In this document: one piece after another, positions 44,639-54,986 of the stretch | How positions within the stretch are numbered: the stretch's first letter is position 1 | Layout of the letters: the number at the start of each line of letters is the position of its first letter | NCBI GenBank assembly: GCA_043228905.1 | Contig: JBHGNT010000011.1 | Coordinates: forward strand, 2,914,001 to 2,978,000 | DNA length: 64,000 bases | Source: Azolla caroliniana | Taxonomy: Eukaryota; Polypodiophyta | Reading direction: 5' to 3' | The notes under the pieces: generated by a model | The model's input: the letters and a program-made list of their open reading frames with translations, nothing else | Told to the model about the DNA's origin: nothing | The model's database searches: none | Position numbers and translations under genes: made by a program

Positions 44639-44990
44639 CTAAACACGCTCTCGAATGAAGTGATAGTGCACTTTGATATGCTTTGTGTGTGTCTGGAACA
44701 CCGGGTTCCAAGCTAGATAGATACTGCTCATGTTGTCGCAATAAAGGGGAGTCAGATCCTTGATGCGAACGCCCAGATCCTTCAAAATCCTCTTGAACCA
44801 GAAGAATTCACATGCAGTCACGATTGTGCCCATGTATTCAGCCTCCGTGCTCGAAAGTGCGACGATATGCTTCTTCTTACTACTCCAAGATATTGCTCCG
44901 CTGCTGAGCGATAAGACAAATCCGGAGGTCGATCATCGATCGGCTTTGTAGCCGGCCCAGTCGGCATCTATGTACCCTTCGAGTTGAATT
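44639..44990 (-). pseudogene. Copia A RNase H
   Basis: SEAEY-like sequence followed by MGTIVTACEFFWFKRILKDLGV, LTPLYCDNMSSIYLAWNPVFQTHTKHIKVHYHFIRERV, the standard copia RNase H end (TKHI-x-VHYHFIRE). The catalytic DN of CDNMS is present. Stops lie upstream near 44950. Confidence 0.85.
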
Positions 44991-45049
44991 GGTGTCACCG
45001 ATTTGTAGAGAATGCCGTCATCCATTGTACCACTCACATATCGTAATAC

Positions 45050-46269
45050 TCACTTAGTGCAACCGAAATGGATATCGCGCGGAGTTTGCATGAATTGGCT
45101 AGGGAATCCGACTGGATAGCTAAGGTCGGGTCGAGTGATTGAGAGATAGATGAGGCTCCCGATTAGTTGATGATATTGAGTTGGATCGCACTCATCTGTG
45201 CCGGAATCAACATCTATTTTGAGGTTTCTATCGAGAGGGGTTGCCACAGATTTGCACTTAGCCATCTTGAACTTGTATAACAAGTTGAGGATGTAGTGCC
45301 GTTGAGAGATCATAATGCCGGCCGGAGTCCAAATTACCTCGATGCCAAGTAATGGACCTCCTTCATGTTCATCATCTCAAATTTTCCGAAGAGGAGGAAC
45401 TTGACCTTGTTGATGTCGACTAGACTTTCACCTCCAATGACCAGATCATCTACGTATAGGATGATGACAATTGGGCTTCTTGAGCCATTTCGTACGTAGA
45501 GGGAGTTGTCGGATTTCGACATTCGAAAGCCGATTCGATGAAGATATTGCGTTATCTTCGAAAGCCAAGCACACGTTGCTTACTTGAGGCCATAGAGAGG
45601 CTTCTTGAGTTGGCAAACAACTTTAAGATGAATGTTGGATTCGAAGCCGAGTGGTTGTACCATGTACACCTCTTCTAGTTCGCCTTGAAGAAAGATGTTC
45701 TTGACGTCCATCTGGTGGAGATGCCACCCTTTCGCTCTTGTGAGTGCGATTACTGTCCGCACAATCGTCATCTTTGCCACTGGGGCAAATGTCTCTTCGT
45801 AGTCGACTCCATGTTTTTGTGCGTATCCTTTCGCTACGAGTCGAGCTTTGTAGTGGTTGACGGAGCCGTCGACTTTACACTTCACCTTATAAATCCATCT
45901 ACAACCAATTGCCTTCTTGTGCGGTGAGTGGGGAACGAGATCCCATGTCTCATTTTTGGAGAGTTCTTGCATCTCCTCATTCATTGCTTCAATCCATCTG
46001 GGGTTCTTCACGGCTTCGGAAAACGTTTGCGGCTCTCGTACAGTCGCAACCTTCATCATAATGGTATCCATATACTCATCGTAGCCGAATCGGCCTACTA
46101 GGTTTTTATCTCGGGTGGATCGGCGGAGCTTCTCCTTTGTGGATACAAAGGCTTTCTTCGCCCCATTTGTCCGGATGTCGAGGCCTTCGAATTCACTATC
46201 GAGGGGGCGAGTCAACTCGACCTCGATCTGATGTTCATATTCTAGCATTTTGGCCTTCCCTTTGTCCAA
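45050..46269 (-). pseudogene. Copia A reverse transcriptase
   Basis: WIEAMNEEMQELSKNETWDLV, GCRWIYKVKCKVDGSVNHYKARLVAKGYAQKHGVDYEETFAPVAKMTIVR and LHQMDVKNIFLQGELEEVYMVQPLGFE are the copia RT start. Motif C follows as VIILYVDDLVIGGE, then YILNLLYKFKMAKCKSVATPLD and QLIGSLIYLSITRPDLSYPVGFPSQFM. In-frame stops lie near 45580 and 45330. The catalytic YVDD is intact. Confidence 0.9.
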
Positions 46270-47222
46270 CTTCGGACTTGGCCGAGATATGCTTTGATCG
46301 CTCGGAGGCTCTTATGGCCCACTAAGCCTTGTCGTAATTGGGCATTCTTCGAACATGTGTTCGAGTCAATCTCCACTAAGCCTTGTTTGGTGGATTTCGG
46401 GTCAACTGGAAATGGTTTGGGAGGATTCGGCTCAGGTTCGTACCATGATGCCGATTCATAGAAGAATACTTCTCGACTCACATGAGCCTTTCGAGTCGAG
46501 GGGTTATAGCACTTGTACCCCTTTTGCTCTAGTGAGTATCCTACAAGGATACATTTCTCCGACTTCGGGTCGAGATTTTGTCGCTTCTCGTTGGGGATCT
46601 GCATGTATGCAATGGATCCGAATATCCTAACATGTGATAGATCAAGCTTCTTTCCAAAAAACTTCTCGTGCGGGGTAACCTCATGCACGCCGGATGTTGT
46701 ACACCGGTTCATTAAGTAGATGGTTGTGTTGGTGTCTTCTGCCCAGTATGACTTTGACATGTGCTTCTTGTTAAGCATGGCCCATGCTACTTCGAGGATG
46801 TGCCGATTCTTTCATTTGGCTACTCCGTTCTGTTGTGGCGTATGTCGACACGAAAACTTGTGCCGAATTCCTTCTTTCTGGAGAAAAGCCGAAAATTTGT
46901 CGGAGAAGTACCCTTTTTCTCCATCCGAATGAAGACATTGTACATGTGGACCTATTTCCTTTTCGACTCCACTCTTGAATTTTTGGAAGTTTTTGAACAC
47001 TTCGCTCTTTTGTTGCATGCGGTAGATCCAAGTGTGGCTGGAGAAGTCGTCGATGAAGGCCACGTAGTATTGACATCCACTGAATGTAGCCGTCTGAGCT
47101 GGTCCCCATACATTAGAATGAATTATGTTGATGGCTCACGTTCCTCTCCTTCGGAAATGGGTGCCGATGTTGCTTGCCGAATTGGCATGCTGCACATACG
47201 CCTTCAATCTCTTTCTCTTTGA
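46242..47222 (-). pseudogene. Copia A integrase
   Basis: MAFIDDFSSHTWIYRM (catalytic D), LHSDGEKGYFS (second D; the usual D-N/R-G-G-E is changed) and FSCRHTPQQNGVAK(R/E) lie at 47063-46812. After a stop the frame resumes with MLNKKHMSKSYWAED, CTTSGVHEVTPHEKFFGKKLDLSHVRIFGSIAYMQIPNEKR and CILVGYSLEQKGYKCYNP, the copia integrase C-terminal region. Confidence 0.88.
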
Positions 47223-47479
47223 AGGTTGGGATTGTGATAACGAACTCCTTTCAATTACATTGACTTGAGCTTTTGGAGGTTGATGTGGCAAATCCGCTTG
47301 TGTGACAACTCTATGTTGGTGTCGCCTTTGATGCCTTTTGCAAACATGGCCGATTTCATCTCATGCTACTCAAGAATGAACATTCGACCCTCTGTTCATC
47401 CGCGAGCGATGAGTCGACCCTCTTTCTTAATGAAGCCTTGATTAAATCAAAACAATTTGGCCGACGGAGACCAAATTCT

Positions 47480-48290
47480 TCATAATGGTAGGTACATGCA
47501 AGACATTCTTAATGTAAGTTTGGTTAAACCTTCTTTTCCAAATGGAACATTGCCGATGTGCCAAATCGGATGAGTAGTGTCATCTTTGGTTTCGACATAG
47601 CCGGGTCGGTCCGACTCTCGAAGTTTTGATGAGACGTCATATGGTTTGAGGCACCAGAATCGACGAACCATACGTCTTTCAAACTAGAGGCACTATTTGA
47701 AGTAGAGGCCGATATAGAATTTGCTCTATGTCTCATCGCAAACATTATGCCACGATCGTCATAGTCAGAGTTGGTGGCGTAATTGGTGAGTTGTCGGCTA
47801 GTGGAAGTCGACTCACGCATCTTCTTTTGGCACTCTTCTTCGTGGTGGCCGATTTTTCCACAATATCTGCATTCGATCGAGTTTTGTCAGATTGAACCGG
47901 AATGGAAGCTCCCCCCTTCTTCCGAAGGTTCCTTGGTGGCTTCCGTCTTGTTGCTGAAATTACAAGTTGTTTTGCAAGTAGGGGCTCGTCTGCCTTGTCT
48001 TTGGCCGAATCGGCCTCTTGCTCGGCCACCTCCGTTCGAATGTGTGTAGAGCATGTGGCCTTCCGAGGCATTGCCCCTTGTTTGAACATGGTTCTCTTCG
48101 ACCAACAACATGGATTGAAGATCGACAAAAGAGGGAGGATTCTCCTGTGCTAGTACGACGGTACTCATTGTGCCGAACTGTGGTGCAAGGCCGCCAAGGC
48201 ATATTTGCTTCATCTCATCATCAACCACATTGACGCTTATTGAGCCAAGCGAGTCACAAAGCTCCTTGACTTCAAGGTGTAGTTTGTGAT
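47480..48290 (-). pseudogene. Copia A gag C-terminus and protease
   Basis: Gag: VVDDEMKQICLGGLAPQFGTM, SFVDLQSMLLVEENHV, then a zinc knuckle CRYCGKIGHHEEECQKKM (in a shifted frame, ~47880-47825). Protease: DVWFVDSGASNHMTSHQNF with an intact D-S-G-A active site at about 47675-47640. Frame breaks separate the parts. Confidence 0.85.
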
Positions 48291-48452
48291 GGACATATCC
48301 CTTTGTTGGATATTATTCAACTCTTGGTGGAGTTGATGAAGCGTAAGTGTATGCGGAAACGTATGAGGATCTGTCTTAGTTCATACTCAGAAGACAACAC
48401 AGAAAGAGAGGCAAAGATATACACACTTTTAAGATTTAATGGAAGCTCTGTT

Positions 48453-50040
48453 GGAGTCACCTTTAGTGCTCGCTCAGGTAAATTCTCGATGACCCAGGCA
48501 GCCAAAGATAGGCTAACGAGAGGGTATGCATCCCTCTCACTCTTAGAGAGACAATGCCATCAGGCATACTTTCAAGAGCCACGGACTAAGGGATGGCTTT
48601 TTGACTCATTAGTGACCCCGTCCCTCATGTATGCATCAGTAGTATGGGCTCCAGGTTTACCATCTTTCATGTGGACGCAATTAGAGACCTTTAGTGACGA
48701 TGTTATCACGTCAACTCCGAAGCAAATCGACAGTACCACATGACATTATTAGAGCTGAGTTCAGTCTACCCCCGATGTTAGTAGAAGCACTCTTTCAAGT
48801 GGTAGTTTTTATTCATCGGATACATAGCCAACCACAAGATAGGATATCCCGTCGAGCCTTTGAGGCGTCTCGATCTTTATATGTGTCTGGCGACACTAAC
48901 TCTTGGTATAGCATCGTGGTGAGTTGGCTCCGTGCGAACGGCATAGACATTAATAACCTACCTCCCCTTAAGTACAACCATGGGACTGATCAAACTTTAA
49001 TCTCTCACGAAGATCGTAATAAAGTGATACGCCAAGAAATATGGCAAATTTACACTCGATACAAATGGATCACCCCACGAGAACCACTCCCATCTAAAAT
49101 GGTGTACTATAAGGAACACTTCTTGCGCTTCTCTACGCTAGGCTTTATTACACGACCAAGATATTTAGATACATTCTTATCAAATGCACTAAGGGTGGCC
49201 ATTGGACAACTTAGGATATCATCTCACCAACTTGAGATTGAGAATGGTCGGGCTAATAGAGTCCCTAGAGAGGAAAGGTTATGTAGGTTATGCCACATAG
49301 AGATAGAGGATGAGTATCACTTCACATGCAAATGCCCAACTTATGCCGAGATACGAGCGGAATACCAAGACATACTAGGACCCTCTCCCACCCTCTCCAA
49401 ACTATTAGATACCCCGAATGTAAAGAGACTAGGTAGATATATCTTAGACCTAAAACAACATAGGGAGAATAAATTACAAAGTGCTAACGATAACCCTCTT
49501 AGTATTCATCACCATGTAACTAGTGTAATTTTTCAGGAACAAGGGGAGACGATGAATGTGGATACACTTACGCCGCTCGGCCTCTCCCTTGAGGAAGCAG
49601 AAATGCAAAGAACAACGAAACGCCCTCGAATGTTGGGCTTCAAAACAAGTCAACGTGGAGTAGACAAGATTAAGAAGATAAGGGAACGTGAGCTACGTCG
49701 ACTAGAAGCTATGGTTGGGGTACCTCTTACATGGGGACCACAGGCCACATCCACATCGCAACCCTTTGACCTTCCGCTTCTCTTCGAGAGACTTGGATGG
49801 AAATGAAAATAACAATTGTATAACACCATTTTCATTGTAGTAGAACATGTTTCTATATAAAACATGTTTGTTATTTTTTAGAACTATTTAGCTTAAACTC
49901 TATTTTTCATCTTATTTTTATTTTTACTTCGATGAATGGGTAAATATCCCATTTTTGTTGTAAACCATTTGTCTCATGGGCCAATTTTGGCCTTAGAAGA
50001 CGTTAATATATCTTTCTTTCTTTCTTTCTTTCTTTCTCTC
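48453..50040 (+). mobile_element. 5'-truncated LINE copy (same family as 54.8-59.7 kb)
   Basis: From GVTFSARSGKFSMTQAAKDRL onward the plus strand follows the C-terminal half of the LINE ORF2 on the minus strand at 56385-54987. It shares DINNLPPLKYNH, HEDRNKVIRQEIWQIYTR, the zinc-like CRLCHIEIEDEYHFTCKCP and the final FERLGWK (stop at 49806). One frameshift lies near 48690-48700; after that the 370-codon frame is open. The 3' UTR ends in GACGTTAATA plus a (TTTC)n/(TC)n tail up to about 50048. Upstream of 48453 the homology stops, as in a typical 5'-truncated insertion. Confidence 0.9.
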
Positions 50041-50048
50041 TCTCTCTC

Positions 50049-50620
50049 TGAGACTCGATATTGAAAAGAATAGCGCGGAATACTGCTCGGCCACAACCGA
50101 GCCTTAGATCACTTCTTTGAGAATCAAACACAGGAATGGGGTTGGGGATAAGTACACGTACACACACGAACAATAGAGAGTACACATGATGTTTATGTGA
50201 AAAACCCTAATAGGGAAAAACCACGGGAGCCCACAAACTCCAAACTATCACTATATGAGAAAGGTACAATCAGAGACTCGGAGGCAACAACCTTGAGCTC
50301 TGTATCTTTGCCAAACAATGGTTATAATAGAGTATTGCTCTGTATCTCCTCTCTCGCTCTCTTCCTCTCTCTCTATACAACAATTATACACATACAACAA
50401 TATGACAACACTATCTACTGTGATTGCCCTAGGTCATATTTATACTCATATGAACTTAGGGCTATTTGCAAATATAGCCTCAAGAGGCTTACTCAAAACA
50501 TATTTACAAATATGTCTTCTCTTCCGGTTCTCACCAGGTCCATCCGATCTAGTTTTCGGATCTCATCGGGCCCTCTTTATTCATAACCGGATCCCATCCA
50601 GAGGGATCGACTTCCCAACA
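50049..50620 (-). repeat. 3' LTR of copia B
   Basis: In the element's sense it starts TGTTGGGAAGTCGATCC at 50620, directly after the purine tract GAAAGGGGAGAT, and ends ATATCGAGTCTCA at 50049. It shares its internal layout with the 5' LTR of copia 1. It abuts the tail of the LINE copy, so the insertion point lies in or next to the CT tract. Confidence 0.85.
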
Positions 50621-50639
50621 ATCTCCCCTTTCACTCCGG

Positions 50640-51919
50640 CATGGGATGTCTCGTCAGCCCGATCCGCTTACGACACGCGTCCAACTTGTCGGTTTTCAAC
50701 ACCTTGGTCAGCATATCCGAGCTGTTCTCCTCTGTGTGGATCTTTGTCAGCATGAACTCTTGATCTTCTACTCTCTCCCGGATCTAGTGGTAGCTCCGCT
50801 GGATATGTTTCATCCTGGAGTCGTAGGCCGCGTTCCTCGTAAGGTGGATGGCACTTTGACTGTCGCAGTAGAGCCGATATTCCTCCTGTTGGATCCCTAG
50901 CTCTCTGATGAAGCCCTTCATCTAGATTATCTCCTTGCTAGCTTCCACAACTGCCATGTACTCCGCCTCCGTGGTTGACAACGCAACCGTCTTCTACAGC
51001 CTCGACTGCCACGAAATAGCTCCCCCTGCATAAGTCATGACATATCCGGATGTAGACTAGCTGGTATCCACATCAGCCGACGTATCCGAATCGGTGAAGC
51101 CTTCCAAGAGGGGTTTACCGGAGCTGAATCGAAGGCACATAATCAAGGTTCCTTTCAGATACCAGAGTATCCACTTGACTGCGTTCCAGTGCTCTCTTCC
51201 AGGATTGCTCATGATTCGGCTAACTACTCCGATAGCGTAACCGATGTCCGGCCGGGTACACACTATCGCATACATCAAGCTCCCGATGGTAGAGGCATAT
51301 GGTATCTTCATCATATCTGTCTTCTCTGCCTTTGTCTCCGGGCTTTTCTTTTCAGACAACTTGCAATTTGCCGGAAGTGTCGATCCGACCGGTTTCACCT
51401 CCGACATGTTGAACCTTTGAAGCACCTTTGTCATGTACTTCTCCTGTGACAACCACAACAGTTTCTCTGACCGGTTCCGGATAATGTGCATTCGCAATAT
51501 CTGTCTTGGCGGACCCAAGTCTTTCATTAAGAAGGTCCGGTTCAGAGCCTTCTTTAGCACCCGAATCTTGCCTTGTTCTTGTTCGACGATCAACATATCA
51601 TCCACATATAGGAGTATTAGGAAATCTTCTCCGACAAATTTCTTCACAAACATGCAGTGATCGGCCTGCATCTTGTGGTACCCTTCGTTTGTCATGAGGA
51701 GTCGAACGTCTAGTACCATTGCAGGGGAGCTTGCTTCAATCCATACAAGCTCTTCTTCAACCAGCACACAAGGTGCTCCTTCCTTTTCTTCTCAAATCCT
51801 TCCGGTTGATGCATGTAGATCTCTTCTTCGAGGTCGCCATGTAGGAATGCCGTCTTGACGTCTAGTTTCTCTAGCTCGAGGTCCATGCTTGCCGCTATGC
51901 TTAATACCGTCCGGAGCAA
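50640..51919 (-). pseudogene. Copia B reverse transcriptase and RNase H
   Basis: [61 protein letters not shown], then FLILLYVDDMLIV (YVDD intact), FLMKDLGPPRQILRMHI, YASTIGSLMYAIVCTRPDIGYAIGVVSR and WILWYLKGTLIMCLRFSS. RNase H begins LLEGFTDSDTSADVD and then degrades through stops to about 50640. A frame break separates RT start and middle near 51710-51770. Confidence 0.88.
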
Positions 51920-52489
51920 AAATCTCGTCGAAGTCTACTCCCTTCTTCTACTGGAAACCCTTCACTACAATTCGGGCTTTGTATCTTGACGGGTTTCCGG
52001 CATCTCCCGGTTTTAGCTTGTACACCCACTTGTTTCGGAGTGCTCTCTTCCCTTTCTACAACTTCGTCAGTTCATATGTGTGGTTCTCATGCAGAGAATC
52101 CATCTCATCCTGCATGGCACTCAACCACTTGCGGTTGTGGATGTCTCTCTTTGCTTCTACGAAGCTTTCCGGCTCCCCCTCATCGGTTAGCAACACATGC
52201 TCTGCATCTGGAAATCTTTGGGGGCACTTCTCTCTCGGAGAGGGCGTCTCCGTCCTTGGTTTTTGACTATTGGTTCCTCCATTTGTTCCTCATCCTCATC
52301 CGATTCGAGATCTTGTCCGGTTCTGGTGTCTTCTTCTTCTTCGGTCGCTTTGGTTTCTTGTCCTCATTGGGCCGGCTCATCAAGTGTCATCCGGTTGCCG
52401 GCCAACATCCAGTTTTCAACTGGGTAGGTCCTTGTGTCCTCAAACTGGTTTTCATTGGATGATTTGGAGTTCATCTTCTTCTCCGACTC

Positions 52490-52813
52490 CTAGTCGGCAA
52501 TGGTCCTGTCTTCCATGAAGACTATGTCCCGACTTCGGAACACCTTCTTGTCAACCATATCCCACACCCGGTAACCGAACTCATCATTGCCGTATCCAAG
52601 GAATATGCATGGTCGGGACTTCGGATCCAGCTTTGCTCTCTTGTCCTTCGCCACATGCACGTAAGCGAGACATCCGAACACCTTTAGATGCCGGTAGGAT
52701 ACGTCCTTACCGATCCATCACGTAAGTTGCCGTCATCAGTGCCTCAACCCAAAACATCTTGGGTAACTTGGCATGTGCAAGCATGCTCCGGACTCTCTCC
52801 ATTATGGTCCGGT
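52490..52813 (-). pseudogene. Copia B integrase C-terminal region
   Basis: NRTIMERVRSMLAHAKLPKMFWVEALMTATYVMDR, then, after a shift, MFGCLAYVHVAKDKRAKLDPKSRPCIFLGYGNDEFGYRVWD and RSRDIVFMED. It is almost the same as the matching part of copia 1. It begins abruptly at the gypsy LTR boundary. Confidence 0.88.
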
Positions 52814-53256
52814 TGTTAGGAGCAATACTAAGACAAAGAAGTATTGTCAGGAATAGTACTAAGACAGGGAAGGAATTAGTACTAAAAGATGAGGATTAGT
52901 ACTAAGGGAGGTGTAGAACTCTCGAGAGAAGGAAAGAGTGAGTGAGAGAGAGAGAGAGAATGATGATAACAAAATATATATATTATGTTAAGAGAATATA
53001 CAATAGTAGCTAGGAGGCTTAAGATTGGCATTGAACTAATTTGGTTCGAAATAATGCCTTGTGCCTCCTTTTATAGTGTTCTTAGGAGTACTCTTGAAGT
53101 TTCTAAAATGTTCTAGAGAAATATGGAATATACATCAATTTTCTATAGTAAAACTTAAATGAAAATATTTTTTGTATTACAACATATAGTCTAATGGTCA
53201 AGAGTTTGACCCATGTAACATAAGGTCATGGGTTCGAGTCTTGCCATATCATGACA
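52814..53256 (-). repeat. 3' LTR of the chromovirus-type gypsy
   Basis: 443 bp, TGTTAGGAGC...ATCATGACA on the plus strand. In the element's sense it starts TGTCATGATATGG directly after the stop codon and purine run AAAGGGAGGATAA. The other end abuts copia B integrase. The adjacent CCGGT would be the target duplication, which can only be tested beyond 64 kb. Confidence 0.75.
53187..53245 (+). mobile_element. tRNA-like A/B-box sequence inside the gypsy LTR
   Basis: TAGTCTAATGG (A-box-like, 53187-53197) and GGTTCGAGTC (B box, 53231-53240) have tRNA-like spacing on the strand opposite to the LTR's sense. It may be an embedded SINE head or a tRNA fragment. I see no clean SINE boundaries. Confidence 0.4.
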
Positions 53257-53395
53257 TTATCCTCCCTTTAAAATGATGAGTGTCACGATGGGACTATATC
53301 CTAGCCAATTGACTAAATAGTAGAGCTTGTTGCGAACAATCTTGAAATCGAGGATGGCGGCAATCGAGCTTGACGTCGATTTAACACACGAGCAT
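53257..53395 (-). pseudogene. Gypsy integrase chromodomain
   Basis: The minus strand reads IAAILDFKIVRNKLYYLVNWLGYSPIVTL...LKGG-stop. The pattern ILD-x5-R-N-x-L-x-Y-L-V-x-W-x-G-Y matches the chromodomain at the end of chromovirus integrases, which steers insertion to particular chromatin marks. The remaining integrase is missing: the chromodomain is joined almost directly to RNase H near 53400, an internal deletion. Confidence 0.75.
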
Positions 53396-53619
53396 TAGAA
53401 AATGCCTCTAGAAGATCCCTCTAAAAAATGCCTCCATTGTGTAAAAGAGTCTACTATTGCTAATAGCTCCTTATCATGAATTTCATGGTTGATTTCGGCG
53501 GCGTCAAACTTGCGTGAGTGGAAAGCCACAGGATAGAGCTTTTCATCATCGCCTTGTTGTGACAAAATGCTACCCAACGTGAAATCTGACGTGTTTGCTT
53601 CGATGATGAATGGTTTTTT
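53396..53619 (-). pseudogene. Gypsy RNase H fragment (split by the 10 kb unit)
   Basis: [68 protein letters not shown] is a standard gypsy RT end/RNase H start with its first acidic ligand. It joins, in frame across the 10 kb insertion, with the fragment at 63790-64000 (...FTSAPILAHIY | KKPFIIEA). Confidence 0.9.
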
Positions 53620-53707
53620 CTGTTATTAACCGTTCGGTTGTAGCAAGGAGTGCGGGCGACTTTGTGATATAGTAGATAATGTAATAGTAAAAGAAGAGAT
53701 TCTAAGC

Positions 53708-53760
<53 letters not shown>

Positions 53761-54088
53761 CAAGAAGTTTTCATTAAGATGAAAGGAAAGACCTTATGCA
53801 GCAAACTAGTTTCGCTCGCTTAGAGCTCATCAGTGCAAAAGGTCATGAAAATACAAATGGTGGTTTATATAGGATGTTGAGAATGGGGAAGGGAGGAGAA
53901 AGAGGGAAAGTATAATCATAGTGAGTGGGGTGTAATAAGAGTGTAAATAGATGGAAGGTTGTAAGGATTTAAGGTGGAAGATCTTGATGATAGGGGGGGT
54001 GGTGATAAAGGGGGAAATGAGTTGGTGATAGGAAGATTGATAGGGTGATAAGACAGATGAGTGAGTGGGATATGGTGATAAGGGGAAA
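53620..54088 (+). repeat. Left inverted arm of the 10.2 kb unit
   Basis: 469 bp, matching the reverse complement of 63343-63789 with few differences. The main one is the microsatellite: (GA)n here at 53711-53758 against (TG)n in the right arm. The arms stay parallel through 'gatgatagggggggtgg' and 'aggggaaa', then diverge abruptly. Confidence 0.92.
53790..53844 (-). ncRNA. Hammerhead ribozyme, left arm (minimal type I)
   Basis: On the minus strand: helix I strand GACCUU-UU-GCA, core CUGAUGA (53833-53827), helix II GCUC-UAAGC-GAGC, core GAA, helix III palindrome ACUAGU (53810-53805), cleavage-site U at 53804, then helix I strand UGC-UGCAU-AAGGUC. All invariant core bases are present and helix I pairs 3+6 bp around an internal loop. 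The very short helix III (two pairs plus two loop bases, or a full duplex in a dimer) is the minimal form described for Penelope-like elements. It is in the sense of the RT transcript, near its 3' end. Confidence 0.85.
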
Positions 54089-54091
54089 TGA

Positions 54092-54784
54092 ATGAGTGAT
54101 AGGGTATGTAATTATAAGTACGTAAATATAAGATGGTGAGAAGGTGAAAATTAAGGAAGGGAATAAGAAGGGAAAGGAAGGAAAATGAAAAAGGAAGTTA
54201 GTAAGAGGTGGTGGGGAGAAGGTTTGAGGGAAACGAGGGAAGAGAGAGAGTGTATAAAAAGGTAGTGAGAGGTATAGGGGAGGGGGAAGGGAGAAGGGAG
54301 AAAAAAGGGAGAGAGAGAGAGAGAGAGAGAGAGAAGGAATGAGTGAAGATATAAAATAGTAGTAAGGGAGGGAGGGAGAGAGAGAGAGAGAGAGAGAAGG
54401 AATGAGTGAAGATATAAAATAGTAGTAAGGGAGGGAGAGAGAGAGAGAGAGAGAGAAGGAATGAGTGAAGATATAAAATAGTAGTAAGGGAGGGAGAGAG
54501 AGAGAGAGAGAGAGAGACAAAAATATAGATTTTAGTGAAATATAAGGGAATGATAGGGGAGTATAGATAGGAGGGAAGGGGAAAAAAGAGATGTGTGTGA
54601 CTAGTAAATAGTAGTAAGGGGGAAGGAGGGAGGAACGAGGAAGGGGGATAGATGAAGGGTGAGAAAATATGTTTATGGGGGTTCTAAGATGTTTTTAGTT
54701 TTGACTAGAAAAGAGTGGAGGTTTTTGGATTTTGTCCAACAAATAATGGGTTTAGGGAAATGTTGTAGTTGGGGATCTAATTGT
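54092..54784 (-). repeat. GA-rich region between left arm and LINE end, with ~60-bp tandem repeats
   Basis: No protein gene. Three tandem units of ~55-65 bp ((GA)n, then 'aaggaatgagtgaagatat' and 'aaaatagtagtaaggga') lie at about 54311-54495, with a relic near 54600. Open frames here (Ser/Leu- or Arg/Glu-rich) are translations of the GA repeat. It is probably the 3' untranslated part of the Penelope-like element. Confidence 0.7.
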
Positions 54785-54986
54785 AGGCTAGAAAGAAAGA
54801 AAGATGTATTAACGTCTTCTAAGGCCAAATTTGGCCCATGAGACAATTGGTTTACAACAATAGAGTATTTATCCAGTCATCATAACTAAAATAAAATTAA
54901 GTAAAAAAATAGAACTTAAACTAAAAGAGTTCTAGTAGTGTACAATATGTAGTATACTCGAAAGTGACTATACACTAAGCCTAATT

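Larger units (their letters stand above)
43775..48320 (-). mobile_element. Ty1/copia element A, 5' part missing
   Basis: Minus-strand order from 48320: gag C-terminus with knuckle, protease, integrase, RT, RNase H, purine tract and 3' LTR. The 5' LTR and gag N-terminus are absent because the sequence changes near 48320-48450 into unrelated sequence and the truncated LINE. Many single-base lesions break the frame. It is a different copia family from copia 1 and B (different integrase and LTR). Confidence 0.9.
50049..52813 (-). mobile_element. Ty1/copia element B, interrupted by a gypsy insertion
   Basis: Minus-strand order from 52813: end of integrase, RT, RNase H, purine tract and 3' LTR (50049-50620). 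The 5' edge at 52813/52814 coincides with the TG end of a gypsy LTR in the middle of integrase, so copia B is interrupted rather than truncated, and its 5' half should lie beyond 64 kb. It is the same family as copia 1. Stops and frameshifts are present. Confidence 0.88.

Noticed and set aside
53969-54520. Ser/Leu-rich 183-codon frame on the minus strand
   Set aside because: It is a translation of GA microsatellites and of the inverted arm, without protein-like complexity.
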